Shown here in pieces: positions 9,701 to 20,750 of a stretch of 37,576 nt of DNA (position 1 is its first letter; each line of letters starts with the position of its first letter). Origin of the DNA: Bacillota bacterium. GTDB taxonomy: Bacteria > Bacillota > Clostridia > Peptostreptococcales > Anaerovoracaceae. The translations under genes were made by a program, and so were the position numbers. The notes under the pieces were generated by a model. That model was not told the origin of the DNA and ran no database searches. It worked only from the letters and a program-made list of their open reading frames with translations. The DNA is taken from positions 1 through 37,576 of the forward strand of contig JAFUQN010000128.1 in NCBI GenBank assembly GCA_017472365.1, in the 5' to 3' direction.

Positions 9701-11206
9701 TTAAGCAAATTTAGCAGCCAGCGTCATGATTTCTTCCTGTGTGGTTGTCTTAGCATCCACTTCACCAGCCAGACGTCCGCCGGACATCACTAAAATTTTG
9801 TCGCAGACACCCAACAGTTCAGGCATTTCAGAGGAAACCATCAGAACGGTCTTTCCGTCATGAGCCAGATTCTGAATCAACTGATAAATTTCGTACTTTG
9901 CACCTACGTCGATACCACGGGTCGGTTCGTCCAGCAGCAGTACTTCCGATTCGGTCAGAAGCCAGCGGCCGATGATAACCTTCTGCTGGTTACCACCGGA
10001 TAAGCTTCGGATCTGGGTTTCCTGGCTGGGGGTCTTTGTTCTCATGGCGTCGATGTAACGCTGCGTATCCTCGTACTGGGATTTCTTACCGAGCAGAGGA
10101 CCAAACTTCTTATGACGATGTAAACTGGAGATAATCGTATTTTCACGGATATTACGAACACCGAAGATACCGGTAGCACGACGTTCTTCTGTCAGCATCG
10201 CGAATCCGTTCTTCAGGGATTCACCGGAATTGCGGTTCTTACATTCCTTACCGTGTAACTTAATGGTACCTTCCTTACGCTGACGGATACCGAAGATGCT
10301 TTCCAGAACTTCGGTACGACCGGAAGCGTCCAGACCTGCGATACCCAGGACTTCACCCTTACGAGCATCGAAGCTGACATTCTTCACGTGATTATACATA
10401 CCGGTCAGATTTCTGACTTCCAGCATCGGTTCACCGGGAACGTTGGTCTTCGGCGGGAACTGATTAGTCAATTCACGACCTACCATCAGTCGGATGATGT
10501 CGGCCATTTCCAGATCGTCCGCTTTTTCAGTGGCGATCCACTGGCCGTCTCTCATGATAGTGATTTCATCGGAAATTCTCTTGATTTCCGCCATCTTATG
10601 AGAAATATAGATGATACCGCAGCCTCTGTCACGAAGCATATTGATGATTCGGAATAAATGTTCTACTTCCGTTTCAGTCAGGGAAGATGTAGGTTCGTCA
10701 AATACGATAACTTTGGCGTTATAAGAAACTGCCTTTGCGATTTCTACCATCTGACGCTGGGAAACCGGCATAGAGCTCATCACCGTTTTGGGATTCACCT
10801 TGATTCCCAAATCGTTGAACACTTCCATAGTCATATCGTACATCTTCCTTTCACTGGTGAACGGACCGGTCTTGGGGAATCTTCCCAACCACATGTTATC
10901 CATGACGTTTCTTTTCAGGGCCTGGTTCAGTTCCTGATGTACCATGGCAACCCCGTGTTCCAAGGCTTCCTTGGAATTCTTGAAGCTCACTTCATTTCCT
11001 TCCAGATATACGTGACCTCCGTCTTTGTGGTAAACACCGAACAGACATTTCATCAGAGTAGATTTACCGGCACCATTTTCACCCATCAGTGCGTGAACTG
11101 TACCAGCCTTTACTGTCAGATTAACGCCGTCCAGAGCCTTTACGCCGGGGAATTCTTTAACGATCCCTTCCATTCTCAGCAGTACAGGTTCTTGATTCTT
11201 GTTCAA
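9701..11206 (-). CDS. mglA: Galactose/methyl-galactoside ABC transporter, double ATP-binding subunit
   Basis: Two fused ABC domains in 501 residues, as expected for MglA/RbsA. First domain: Walker [10 protein letters not shown] (42-50), signature region SMPVSQRQ (145-152), Walker B VIVFDEP (166-172). Second domain: degenerate Walker A GLDASGRT (291-298), canonical LSGGNQQ (402-408), Walker B LLLDEP (423-428). The lost lysine in the second Walker A is normal for this family. The start is TTG with GGAGG 8 bases upstream. It energises sugar uptake through MglC. Confidence 0.96.
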   Translation of the reverse strand: MNKNQEPVLLRMEGIVKEFPGVKALDGVNLTVKAGTVHALMGENGAGKSTLMKCLFGVYHKDGGHVYLEGNEVSFKNSKEALEHGVAMVHQELNQALKRNVMDNMWLGRFPKTGPFTSERKMYDMTMEVFNDLGIKVNPKTVMSSMPVSQRQMVEIAKAVSYNAKVIVFDEPTSSLTETEVEHLFRIINMLRDRGCGIIYISHKMAEIKRISDEITIMRDGQWIATEKADDLEMADIIRLMVGRELTNQFPPKTNVPGEPMLEVRNLTGMYNHVKNVSFDARKGEVLGIAGLDASGRTEVLESIFGIRQRKEGTIKLHGKECKNRNSGESLKNGFAMLTEERRATGIFGVRNIRENTIISSLHRHKKFGPLLGKKSQYEDTQRYIDAMRTKTPSQETQIRSLSGGNQQKVIIGRWLLTESEVLLLDEPTRGIDVGAKYEIYQLIQNLAHDGKTVLMVSSEMPELLGVCDKILVMSGGRLAGEVDAKTTTQEEIMTLAAKFA

Positions 11207-11316
11207 TTTATTCGCCTCCTCATTGGAATGCTAATCTCTGGCTAACAAGCCAAGGCCATACTCACGGCTAAGCCCATGAACATGGCTTCAGCCTGCGAAC
11301 AACGTACATTTAGAAA

Positions 11317-11342
11317 ATCAGCCGCGCCGAAGCGCGGCTGAT
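11317..11342 (-). terminator. Intercistronic UUCG hairpin between mglB and mglA
   Basis: On the minus strand an 11-bp perfect stem beginning ATCAGCCGCGC closes a TTCG tetraloop with a C-G closing pair, the especially stable C(UUCG)G form. Only TTTTCT follows, so it is likely a partial terminator or an RNA-stability element. Two weaker hairpins occupy 11231-11300 in the same 168-bp spacer. Confidence 0.75.
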
Positions 11343-11374
11343 ATGATTCGTTTTCAGCTATTGTTAAGCTCGAA

Positions 11375-12451
11375 TTATTCGCCAGTGTAAGCGGAATAAG
11401 GAATGTTAACTCTCCAGGTACCAACCATGTTAGCTTCGTCAATACCTTCGAACTTGTCAACGCCAGCCTGGAAGTTAGCAGCGATGTCAACTACAGCCTG
11501 AGCCATACCTTCAGCGTCCTGCTTGATGGTACCGGTCATGGACTTGTCAGCGATCTTTTCCTTAGCAGCGTCAGTAGCGTCTACACCGAATACGGGGATG
11601 TACTTAGCGCCTTCCTTGTTGTAGCCAGCAGCCTGCAGAGCAGAGATAGCACCCAGAGCCATGTCGTCGTTGTTAGCGATAACCAGTTCTACCATGTTAC
11701 CATTGTCTTCAGAGTACTTGGACAGCAGAGTCTGCATGTGTTCCTGACCCTGTGCAGCGGACCATGCACCGTTCTGGTCCAGCAGGTACTTGGAAGTGTT
11801 AGCAGCGTCGTAGAATGCCAGAGCGGGCTTTCCGTTTTCAGCCAGAACAGCGTCAGCGTCTTCAACACCGAACTGAGTTCTAGCGTCAGCTTCCATGTTA
11901 CCTTCCTGACCCTTGAACATTACATAGGAGATAGTTCCGTCAGCGTTCAGGTCCAGAGCTTCGTAGTTAGCAACCAGGTATTCACCGATCATCTTACCCT
12001 GCATGTGGCCAGCCTGAGTGTAGTCAGTACCTACATAAGCAGCGGTTTCACAAGCGGAAACGATTTCTTCGGATACGGAACGGTTGAAGAATACTACGGG
12101 GATACCAGCTGTGTTAGCAGCGTCCAGGATAGCCTGGGTAGCGTCGTCGGAGCTAGCGTCAACGATGTTTACAACCAGTACAGAAGCACCCTTGGTGATA
12201 GCAGTCTGAATCTGTTCAGTCTGAGTGGTCTGAGAGTTGTTAGCATCGTAGTCCTGATATACAATACCTTCAGCTTCGAATGCAGCGTTCATAGCAGCAC
12301 GTACGCTGGACAGGTAGGTATCACCAAAGGTGTACCAGAATACAGCAACTTCGCCTACTTCGTTTCCGCCTTCTTCGCTGTCGCCGCCGCCACAGCCTAC
12401 CAGGCCGAAGATCATAACCAGTGCTAACAGCAGAGCTAAAATCTTTTTCAT
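11375..12451 (-). CDS. mglB: Galactose-binding lipoprotein of the Mgl ABC transporter
   Basis: Periplasmic-binding-protein type 1 fold anchored as a lipoprotein. The signal peptide ends in the lipobox LVGC with cysteine 20, followed by a GGGDSEEGG linker. The calcium-binding loop typical of MglB is present: DLNADGTISYV around 167-177, then GQEGNMEADART, which parallels the E. coli protein and argues for galactose/glucose over ribose. NNDDMALGA and VFGVDATDAA are typical ligand-site regions. Length 358. GGAGG precedes the ATG by 8 bases. It is the first gene of the operon and is separated from mglA by a stable hairpin, which would favour excess binding protein. Confidence 0.96.
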   Translation of the reverse strand: MKKILALLLALVMIFGLVGCGGGDSEEGGNEVGEVAVFWYTFGDTYLSSVRAAMNAAFEAEGIVYQDYDANNSQTTQTEQIQTAITKGASVLVVNIVDASSDDATQAILDAANTAGIPVVFFNRSVSEEIVSACETAAYVGTDYTQAGHMQGKMIGEYLVANYEALDLNADGTISYVMFKGQEGNMEADARTQFGVEDADAVLAENGKPALAFYDAANTSKYLLDQNGAWSAAQGQEHMQTLLSKYSEDNGNMVELVIANNDDMALGAISALQAAGYNKEGAKYIPVFGVDATDAAKEKIADKSMTGTIKQDAEGMAQAVVDIAANFQAGVDKFEGIDEANMVGTWRVNIPYSAYTGE

Positions 12452-12521
12452 TTTGTTTTTCCTCCTCGCAAAAGATAAAAAATATATGCTTTACGGCAAA
12501 TGCCGGAAAAGCCCAAACCAT

Positions 12522-12543
12522 ATTTCACGTATATACGCGAAAT
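12522..12543. promoter_or_regulatory. Palindromic operator of the mgl operon
   Basis: A 22-bp near-perfect palindrome with arms ATTTCAC-GTAT and ATAC-GCGAAAT; only the pair at the sixth base from each end fails. It lies just downstream of the mglB promoter start site, a position that would block transcription. The centre is TATA, unlike the CG centre of classical LacI-type sites. No regulator gene lies nearby. Confidence 0.75.
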
Positions 12544-12555
12544 TCTATTATAGAA

Positions 12556-12584
12556 ATTATAATACAACTTTAGACCAATGTAAA
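12556..12584 (-). promoter_or_regulatory. mgl operon promoter
   Basis: On the minus strand TTTACA (12579-12584) and TATAAT (12556-12561) with a 17-bp spacer, about 105 bp upstream of mglB. The leader then contains the palindrome at 12522-12543 and a small CGGCA/TGCCG hairpin near 12494-12505. Confidence 0.8.
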
Positions 12585-12623
12585 GGTTTTGTAATAATTC
12601 AATAATAGTAAAAAATTTTTACA

Positions 12624-15061
<2,438 letters not shown>

Positions 15062-16708
15062 CTATTTCAATAAATTCATCACAGTCTTATAGACCAGTTC
15101 CGGAGCAACTTCAAACGTATATCTTTTTTCAATACGTTCTGTAAACTTGTGAGCGTCCTTACCGAAAGAACCGATATCCAGTACCGGTAAATTCAGCGTC
15201 TGCATGTCCTCAATGGGAATCGAATACAGCGTTCCAAAACCGGGCGTGTTGGCCTTAAAGGCTTCCACAGCGATCTCTTCTCTGGGAGCCGCGCCGTAGC
15301 TCAGATCGGAAATGTACGGGAAAAACTTCTTGTATACCAGTTTATATTCGGATTTCGTCGTATCGACAGCGTCGGCCACAGCGTCCAGAAGTGCCTTTTC
15401 TTTCGGTGTAGAGCCTTCCACATAGATATGCGGATAGTACGGCGGTGTAAAGTACACGATGACTACAGGATTTCTGTCGGACCACAGAGAATGAACGTAT
15501 TCGATCAGTAACATTCCCTTATCTCTGGAATCGATATCGGTCTTGGATGCCAGATCTTCCATCTTGGCCTTTACCAGTCCTGCCAAAGAATCAGCACCAA
15601 CTTCCTGTTCCACCAGTGCATATAACTGGTCGTAGGACATAACACGGGCTTCCCAGGGCAGCTTTGCAAAGGGACGGTTTGCGATCTTACAGAAGACCTC
15701 ATAACGCTGATTCAGTGTATCGATGACTTCCTGGAAACATTCTTCCGCCACCTTCATCATCTTATCGAGAACCTGATCCGGCGTACTGCACTGGGTCGCA
15801 TAGTTGAAAATCTGAACCGCGGTTTTTGCGATCTGACAGGAGTATTCCGGTTTCAGGTCTCTCTGCTTCAGTGTAATGGGAGGTAACGAAACTTCCCCTT
15901 CCACAATGTCACAGAATTCCGGGTTCAGGTTCACACGGTCCGTGATCTTGGACGTGATCTGATTGGGATCCAGACCCTTGAAGGATTCACCAACGTGGGT
16001 TTCCTTCCCCACAACGAAGAAGGACGGCATCAGCTTACCCACAGTACCGATATATACATATTTGTTTTCGTCACCTTCGTATTCCGAAGTCATGTAGTCC
16101 GTATCGAGAAGAGCCAGATATTCAAACCCCATTTCTTCCTGAAGCTTTACCAGGGCCGGTGTCAAATTCAACATACCGCCGGAATTACCTTCTTCATCAC
16201 AGACAGCACCGTAAATCAGATTACCTTCAAAGTTTTCAATATCTGCAGTCACCTTTTCCAGAAGAGCAATCAGAATCGCATCCCCGGACTTCATATCGAA
16301 GATCCCGCGGCCAAAGAGATAATCTCCGGACTCCAGGTCGCGCTTTGCTTCCGGCGGAAGCTGGATTTCCTTGAACTTTTCCATCAGAATATGAGGCTGG
16401 TTCGCAAATTCCGCCAAATTACCGTAGTCAGAAATGCCCACGGTATCCATGTGTCCGATCATGACCACGGTCTTGTCGCTGGGCTTCTTTTCACCCTTTA
16501 CGATAGCCATGACGCTCTTTCTTCCCAAACTGTCACCCTTCAGTTCCACGTAGCGCAGAAGTTCCGGATGCTTCTGGAAATACGGATTGGAAGCTAAAAT
16601 TCCGTAGACCTTTTCTGCCATGACCACTTCGTCCGGCGTATCCAGAACACTGAACTGACTGGTCAAATCCAGGGCCAGCTCTTCGATTCGCTTTGCAAAT
16701 TCTTTCAT
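15062..16708 (-). CDS. M20-family peptidase, RocB-like
   Basis: Metal-dependent amidohydrolase of the M20/M25/M40 group. Metal and catalytic motifs: GHMDTVG (85-91, H86 and D88), GRGIFDMKSG (133-142), DEEGNSGG (171-178) and a later HVGE in the dimerisation lid. At 548 residues it is longer than ordinary M20 peptidases (about 400) and close to B. subtilis RocB (566), which is linked to arginine use but whose reaction is not settled. No roc, arginase or ornithine genes are adjacent, so the name is by similarity only. GAGG lies 8 bases before the ATG. It follows hemW by 43 bp on the same strand. Confidence 0.85.
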   Translation of the reverse strand: MKEFAKRIEELALDLTSQFSVLDTPDEVVMAEKVYGILASNPYFQKHPELLRYVELKGDSLGRKSVMAIVKGEKKPSDKTVVMIGHMDTVGISDYGNLAEFANQPHILMEKFKEIQLPPEAKRDLESGDYLFGRGIFDMKSGDAILIALLEKVTADIENFEGNLIYGAVCDEEGNSGGMLNLTPALVKLQEEMGFEYLALLDTDYMTSEYEGDENKYVYIGTVGKLMPSFFVVGKETHVGESFKGLDPNQITSKITDRVNLNPEFCDIVEGEVSLPPITLKQRDLKPEYSCQIAKTAVQIFNYATQCSTPDQVLDKMMKVAEECFQEVIDTLNQRYEVFCKIANRPFAKLPWEARVMSYDQLYALVEQEVGADSLAGLVKAKMEDLASKTDIDSRDKGMLLIEYVHSLWSDRNPVVIVYFTPPYYPHIYVEGSTPKEKALLDAVADAVDTTKSEYKLVYKKFFPYISDLSYGAAPREEIAVEAFKANTPGFGTLYSIPIEDMQTLNLPVLDIGSFGKDAHKFTERIEKRYTFEVAPELVYKTVMNLLK

Positions 16709-16751
16709 TGTGTCGTCCTCCCGATGAATTTCATATTACATAACACTTCAT

Positions 16752-17975
16752 TTATACAAACAGAGCCATAATGCGGTTGGAAATATCCATCCCCCGCTCT
16801 GTCAGATACATCCTCCGGCAACCGCCTTCGGCGGTCCCTTCTCCGTTGGTCGATCCCTCTTCGATGACCAAAAATCCCTGGCAGCGAAATTCCTCCAGTT
16901 CCTCCAGAATCTCTTTGTACATGGATTCAAATGATATTCCAAACCGTTCTTCAAATTCCGTAAGGTCCACCCCACGAACCAGCCGGAGACCTGTGAACAT
17001 AAACTCCGAAGCCGAATCTTCCGGTTCGTTTTTATGAGCCCAGATCACAGGACTTTCATCACGTTCCAGAGTTTCAATATATTCCGTCACATCATCCCCC
17101 TGACAGTAGCGGATTCCATCTACAAAGCCGTGGGCTGATACGCCAAATCCCGCGTAGTCTTCCAGCGTCCAGTATTTTACATTGTGACGGCATTCTTTCC
17201 CCGGCTTCGCACCGTTGGAAATCTCATACTGGTGATACCCCTGCTCTCTGAGATACTCCAGACCGGCGTGATACATGGCCCGGTCTTCTTCATCGGTCAA
17301 GGGTTCCAGCGTTCCGAATTTAATATCATTATATATAGGCGTCCCTTCTTCCACCTGAAGACTGTAAAAAGAAATGTGCTCCGGTGATAACGCCGTGATT
17401 TTCTGAAGTGTAGACGTCCACTGTTCCGACGTCTGTCCCGGAATTCCAAACATCAGGTCCAGATTCAGGTTATCAAAACCGGCATCTCTGGCCAGTTTCA
17501 CAGAGCGAACAGCTTCCGCCGAGTCGTGGATCCGCCCCAGCGTCTTCAGGATCTCATCCTCCATGGACTGGACGCCGAAGGACAGCCGGTTGATCCCCAG
17601 TTCCCGATAGCCGCGAAGGATTTCCAGCGTCACCGTTCCCGGGTTGGCCTCCATGGTGATCTCACAATCCTCTGTAAAAACGAAATGAGTCCTCAATTCC
17701 GCCATCACAAGTCCCAACTGATCCGGTGACAACAGCGACGGCGTTCCTCCGCCGAAGAACACAGAATCGACGATCCGGCCTTCCAGCGCAGGTAAAGAGG
17801 CCGCGGAGCGGCCGGTTGCCGCCTGATTTATCTGTTTTAATAATGCCTTAATATATCTGTTTTTAAATTCCTCATTCTTTCCGGCGTAGGAAGTAAAGTC
17901 GCAATAACGGCACTTCTGTACGCAGAATGGAATGTGGATATAGATACCAAGATGATCGCTCACGAATACCCCCAT
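16752..17975 (-). CDS. hemW: HemW, radical SAM heme chaperone (HemN-like)
   Basis: The radical SAM cluster motif CxxxCxxC is at C18, C22 and C25 (FCVQKCRYCDF), followed by FFGGGTPSLL and EANPGT, and the C-terminal wing domain ends in LTERGMDISNRIMALF. Position downstream of lepA and the N-terminus point to HemW (heme trafficking) over coproporphyrinogen oxidase HemN. At 407 residues it is longer than B. subtilis HemW (379). The extra length lies in two places that carry GC palindromes: around residues 50-68 (AATGRSAASLPALEG) and near the end (STNGEGTAEGGCRR). The first ATG has no good ribosome-binding site; a GTG four codons later (17963) with GGGGG upstream is an equal candidate. Confidence 0.93.
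   Translation of the reverse strand: MGVFVSDHLGIYIHIPFCVQKCRYCDFTSYAGKNEEFKNRYIKALLKQINQAATGRSAASLPALEGRIVDSVFFGGGTPSLLSPDQLGLVMAELRTHFVFTEDCEITMEANPGTVTLEILRGYRELGINRLSFGVQSMEDEILKTLGRIHDSAEAVRSVKLARDAGFDNLNLDLMFGIPGQTSEQWTSTLQKITALSPEHISFYSLQVEEGTPIYNDIKFGTLEPLTDEEDRAMYHAGLEYLREQGYHQYEISNGAKPGKECRHNVKYWTLEDYAGFGVSAHGFVDGIRYCQGDDVTEYIETLERDESPVIWAHKNEPEDSASEFMFTGLRLVRGVDLTEFEERFGISFESMYKEILEELEEFRCQGFLVIEEGSTNGEGTAEGGCRRMYLTERGMDISNRIMALFV
16820..16836. repeat. Short palindrome inside hemW, shared with spoIIP
   Basis: AACCGCCTTCGGCGGTC; the core ACCGCC-TTC-GGCGGT is a perfect hairpin. The same 17 bases occur at 21410-21426 in spoIIP. In both genes it is read as Thr-Ala-Glu-Gly-Gly in a poorly conserved linker. 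Confidence 0.8.
17799..17820. repeat. Second GC palindrome inside hemW
   Basis: GGCCGC-GGA-GCGGCC (17799-17813) followed by GGTTGCC (17814-17820). It falls in a part of hemW that seems longer than usual, between the first helix and the GGGTPS motif. The hairpin plus GGTTGCC layout matches the intergenic hairpin at 15023-15052. Confidence 0.65.
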
Positions 17976-17990
17976 ACATCGAAAGAATAG

Positions 17991-18404
17991 TTATAAAACC
18001 ATAAGCATCGTCCCTGCACCGATCAGGATACAACCAATGATGGACTTAACAGTAAACTGCTCATGCAGAATCACGGCAGCCAGTATCATGGTCAAAACGA
18101 CGCTAAGCTTGTCGATGGGAACAACTTTTGAAGCGTCGCCGATTTGAAGTGCCCGATAGTAACACAGCCAGGAAAGCCCTGTGGCAGCACCGGACAAAAT
18201 CAGAAAGATCCAGCTTCGCCGGCTGATATCCAAAATTCCACCCTGGGTATTCGTGATAAATACCATCGCCCAGGACATGGCCAGGACCACCACCGTTCGA
18301 ATCGCTGTGGCCAGCGTGGAATTGACACCGTCGATCCCGATCTTAGCCAAAATTGAAGTCAGCGCCGCAAATACAGACGCCCCAATCGCATATATCAACC
18401 ACAC
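17991..18404 (-). CDS. Half-size EamA/DMT family membrane protein
   Basis: A single EamA domain of 137 residues with about four or five hydrophobic helices, starting WLIYAIGASVFAALTSILAKIG and ending IIGCILIGAGTMLMVL. Full EamA transporters have two such domains, so this one probably forms a dimer. The family moves small metabolites; the substrate is unknown. The start is GTG with GGAGG 7 bases upstream. It lies 15 bp before hemW on the same strand and has its own promoter after the lepA terminator. Confidence 0.85.
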   Translation of the reverse strand: MWLIYAIGASVFAALTSILAKIGIDGVNSTLATAIRTVVVLAMSWAMVFITNTQGGILDISRRSWIFLILSGAATGLSWLCYYRALQIGDASKVVPIDKLSVVLTMILAAVILHEQFTVKSIIGCILIGAGTMLMVL

Positions 18405-18449
18405 ACTCTGTCCTCCTTATATTCACGCCACACAACCTTAGTTAGTTTC

Positions 18450-18478
18450 ATATTATCCTATTTTTCTGAATAGTTCAA
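18450..18478 (-). promoter_or_regulatory. Probable promoter of the EamA-hemW-M20 genes
   Basis: On the minus strand TTGAAC (18473-18478) and TAATAT (18450-18455) with a 17-bp spacer. The -10 is only fair. It stands between the lepA terminator and the half-size EamA gene. Confidence 0.5.
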
Positions 18479-18502
18479 CTGAAAGCGCGTGAGACTGGAC
18501 AT

Positions 18503-18530
18503 GAAAAAAGCCCCGCACATGGCGAGGCTT
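18503..18530 (-). terminator. lepA terminator
   Basis: Minus-strand stem AGCCTCGC / GCGGGGCT (one G-U pair) with loop CATGT and a run of six T. It begins 9 bp after the lepA stop. Confidence 0.88.
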
Positions 18531-18538
18531 GAATTCAG

Positions 18539-20350
18539 TTATTTATTATCGTCATACTTCAAAACGGCAGTGAACGCTTCCTGCGGAACTTCTACAGTAC
18601 CGAACTGACGCATTCTCTTCTTCCCTTCCTTCTGCTTTTCCAGCAGCTTTCTCTTACGGGAAATATCGCCGCCGTAGCACTTGGCAAGTACGTCCTTACG
18701 GTATGCACGGACAGTTTCACGGGCGATGACCTTCTGGCCGATGGCTGCCTGAATGGGAACTTCGAACTGGTGCATCGGAATGACTTCCTTCAACTTTTCA
18801 CAGACGAAACGTCCTCTCTGCGCAGCCTTAGATTCATGAACGATCATGGAGAAGGCGTCCACTAAACTCTTATTCAGAAGCACGTCCATCTTTACCACGT
18901 TGGACTTTTCATATCTCAGGAATTCGTAGTCCAGAGAACCGTAACCTCTGGTCTTGGATTTCAAAGCGTCGAAGAAGTCGTAAATTACTTCGTTCAGCGG
19001 CATTTCGTAATGCAGAAGAACGCGGGTCTCGGTGATGTATTCCATGTGGGTCATCTTACCGCGGCGATCCTGACACAGTTCCATGATGGAGCCTACGTAT
19101 TCGTTGGGCAGCATGATATCAGCCTTAACCATAGGTTCTTCAATGTAGGAGATTTCCTGCGGTGTAGGAAGGTTGGACGGATTCTGGATCATCTTTACCG
19201 TTCCGTCGGTCAAAACGACGCGGTAGATTACGCTGGGAGAAGTGGTGATGATCCCCAGGTCAAATTCACGTTCCAGACGTTCCACGATGATTTCCATGTG
19301 GAGAAGTCCTAAAAAGCCGCAGCGGAAGCCGAAGCCCAGAGCCGTGGAAGTTTCCGGTTCAAACAGGAACGCAGCGTCATTGACCTGAAGCTTTTCCAAA
19401 GCATCCTTGACGTTTTCGTACTTTTCATCGCTGGACGGATAGATACCGCAGTAAACCATGGGCTGTACTTTCTTATAACCCGGTAATGCTTCTTCGGCAG
19501 GGTCGTTGGCCAAGGTGATGGTATCCCCTACACGTGCATCGCTGACCTGCTTAATGGAAGCGCAGATATAACCTACCATACCGGTGCCAAGTTCTGCACA
19601 GGGAACCTGTCCGGGAGCGTTAACACCTACTTCGGTAACTTCATACTTCTTCTTTGTATTCATCATCAGGATGGTATCACCCTTTTTGATGGAACCATCC
19701 ACGATTCTTGCGTAAATAACGACACCCTTATAATTATCGTAATAAGAGTCGAAAATCAAAGCCTTCAGCTTTCCGTCGGGATCACCGGTGGGAGCCGGAA
19801 CTTTCTGAACGATGGCTTCCAGAACATCTTCAATATTGATCCCGTTTTTCGCACTGATCAAAGGTGCATCCTGGGCATCGATACCGATCAGTTCTTCGAT
19901 TTCATCCTTCACTTCTTCCGGACGCGCACTTAACAGGTCGATCTTATTGATGACAGGAACAATTTCCAAATCTTCATCCAAAGCCAGGTACACGTTGGCC
20001 AGTGTCTGAGCTTCTACCCCCTGGGTGGAGTCTACGACCAGAACCGCACCTTCACAAGCCGCCAGGCTTCGTGATACTTCGTAGTTGAAGTCCACGTGTC
20101 CCGGAGTGTCGATCAGGTTCAGGATATATTCATTTCCGTCCTTGGCCTTGTACACCAGACGGGTGGTCTGCAGCTTGATCGTAATTCCGCGTTCACGTTC
20201 CAGATCCATATTGTCCAGGAACTGTTCCTTCATGTCTCTGGTGGAGACACAGCCGGTGGTTTCCAGAAGTCTGTCCGCCAAAGTAGATTTACCGTGGTCG
20301 ATATGTGCGATAATGCTGAAATTTCGAATGTATTTCTGATAAGAACTCAT
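18539..20350 (-). CDS. lepA: Elongation factor 4 (LepA)
   Basis: Ribosome-associated GTPase that back-translocates or remodels stalled ribosomes. GTPase motifs are all visible: AHIDHGKST (G1), RGITIK (G2), DTPGH (G3), NKID (G4) and SAK (G5), followed by the LepA-specific C-terminal domain rich in basic residues ([17 protein letters not shown]). I start it at ATG 20350, which has GGAGG 4 bases upstream; the in-frame ATG at 20386 would read through that site. The product is then 603 residues, the normal length. Order spoIIP - small gene - lepA - hemW agrees with other Firmicutes. Confidence 0.97.
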   Translation of the reverse strand: MSSYQKYIRNFSIIAHIDHGKSTLADRLLETTGCVSTRDMKEQFLDNMDLERERGITIKLQTTRLVYKAKDGNEYILNLIDTPGHVDFNYEVSRSLAACEGAVLVVDSTQGVEAQTLANVYLALDEDLEIVPVINKIDLLSARPEEVKDEIEELIGIDAQDAPLISAKNGINIEDVLEAIVQKVPAPTGDPDGKLKALIFDSYYDNYKGVVIYARIVDGSIKKGDTILMMNTKKKYEVTEVGVNAPGQVPCAELGTGMVGYICASIKQVSDARVGDTITLANDPAEEALPGYKKVQPMVYCGIYPSSDEKYENVKDALEKLQVNDAAFLFEPETSTALGFGFRCGFLGLLHMEIIVERLEREFDLGIITTSPSVIYRVVLTDGTVKMIQNPSNLPTPQEISYIEEPMVKADIMLPNEYVGSIMELCQDRRGKMTHMEYITETRVLLHYEMPLNEVIYDFFDALKSKTRGYGSLDYEFLRYEKSNVVKMDVLLNKSLVDAFSMIVHESKAAQRGRFVCEKLKEVIPMHQFEVPIQAAIGQKVIARETVRAYRKDVLAKCYGGDISRKRKLLEKQKEGKKRMRQFGTVEVPQEAFTAVLKYDDNK

Positions 20351-20439
20351 AGCTCCTCCATAATTTGAATTTACAATATTAGCCATAATATTATATCATA
20401 CGCACCACGGTTTGTCTTGTGTTTTCTTACTCTAGCGGC

Positions 20440-20730
20440 TCATATTTTCTGTGTACGGAAAACCTGGACCGTCGGTGGTTCTTCTTCTGTTTCAGGCCCT
20501 TCTTTTACCACATTGGAAAGTTCTTCAAAATACAACGCGTAAAAGCTTCCAAGGCCCCGAATTTCATTTTCAATCGAAGCGGCTTTCGCAGAAACCATCC
20601 GAACGACAGAATTCGCAGATAAGACCGGTTCCACACCGTAATGGTATGCCATTCTGTCATCCAGAACGATTACTGACGACGATGCGATACAACCAATCAA
20701 AAAGAATAGAATTCCCTGAAAACGTTCCAT
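20440..20730 (-). CDS. Small membrane-anchored protein between spoIIP and lepA
   Basis: A 96-residue product starting at ATG 20730 with GGAGG 6 bases upstream. It has one N-terminal hydrophobic segment (about residues 4-22, FQGILFFLIGCIASSSVIVL) and then a soluble part with an acidic tail (GPETEEEPPTVQVF). I do not recognise a domain. It holds the place of yqxA (DUF3679), which lies between spoIIP and lepA in B. subtilis and also encodes a short protein with an N-terminal membrane segment. A shared origin is only suggested by position. Spacing of 20 bp after spoIIP indicates one transcript. Confidence 0.7.
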   Translation of the reverse strand: MERFQGILFFLIGCIASSSVIVLDDRMAYHYGVEPVLSANSVVRMVSAKAASIENEIRGLGSFYALYFEELSNVVKEGPETEEEPPTVQVFRTQKI

Positions 20731-20750
20731 TGTTTCTCCTCCGTACAATC

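Noticed and set aside
11242-11490. 82-codon minus-strand frame at the end of mglB
   Set aside because: It overlaps the mglB coding end in another frame, has no ribosome-binding site, and covers the hairpin-rich spacer.
12600-12623. A/T-rich imperfect inverted repeat after the ROK kinase stop as a terminator
   Set aside because: The stem is almost all A-T with a bulge and would be weak; the end of this transcript is left open.
20387-20439. Search for a further small gene or promoter just upstream of lepA
   Set aside because: Only A/T-rich spacer; no consistent -35/-10 pair or ribosome-binding site for another gene.
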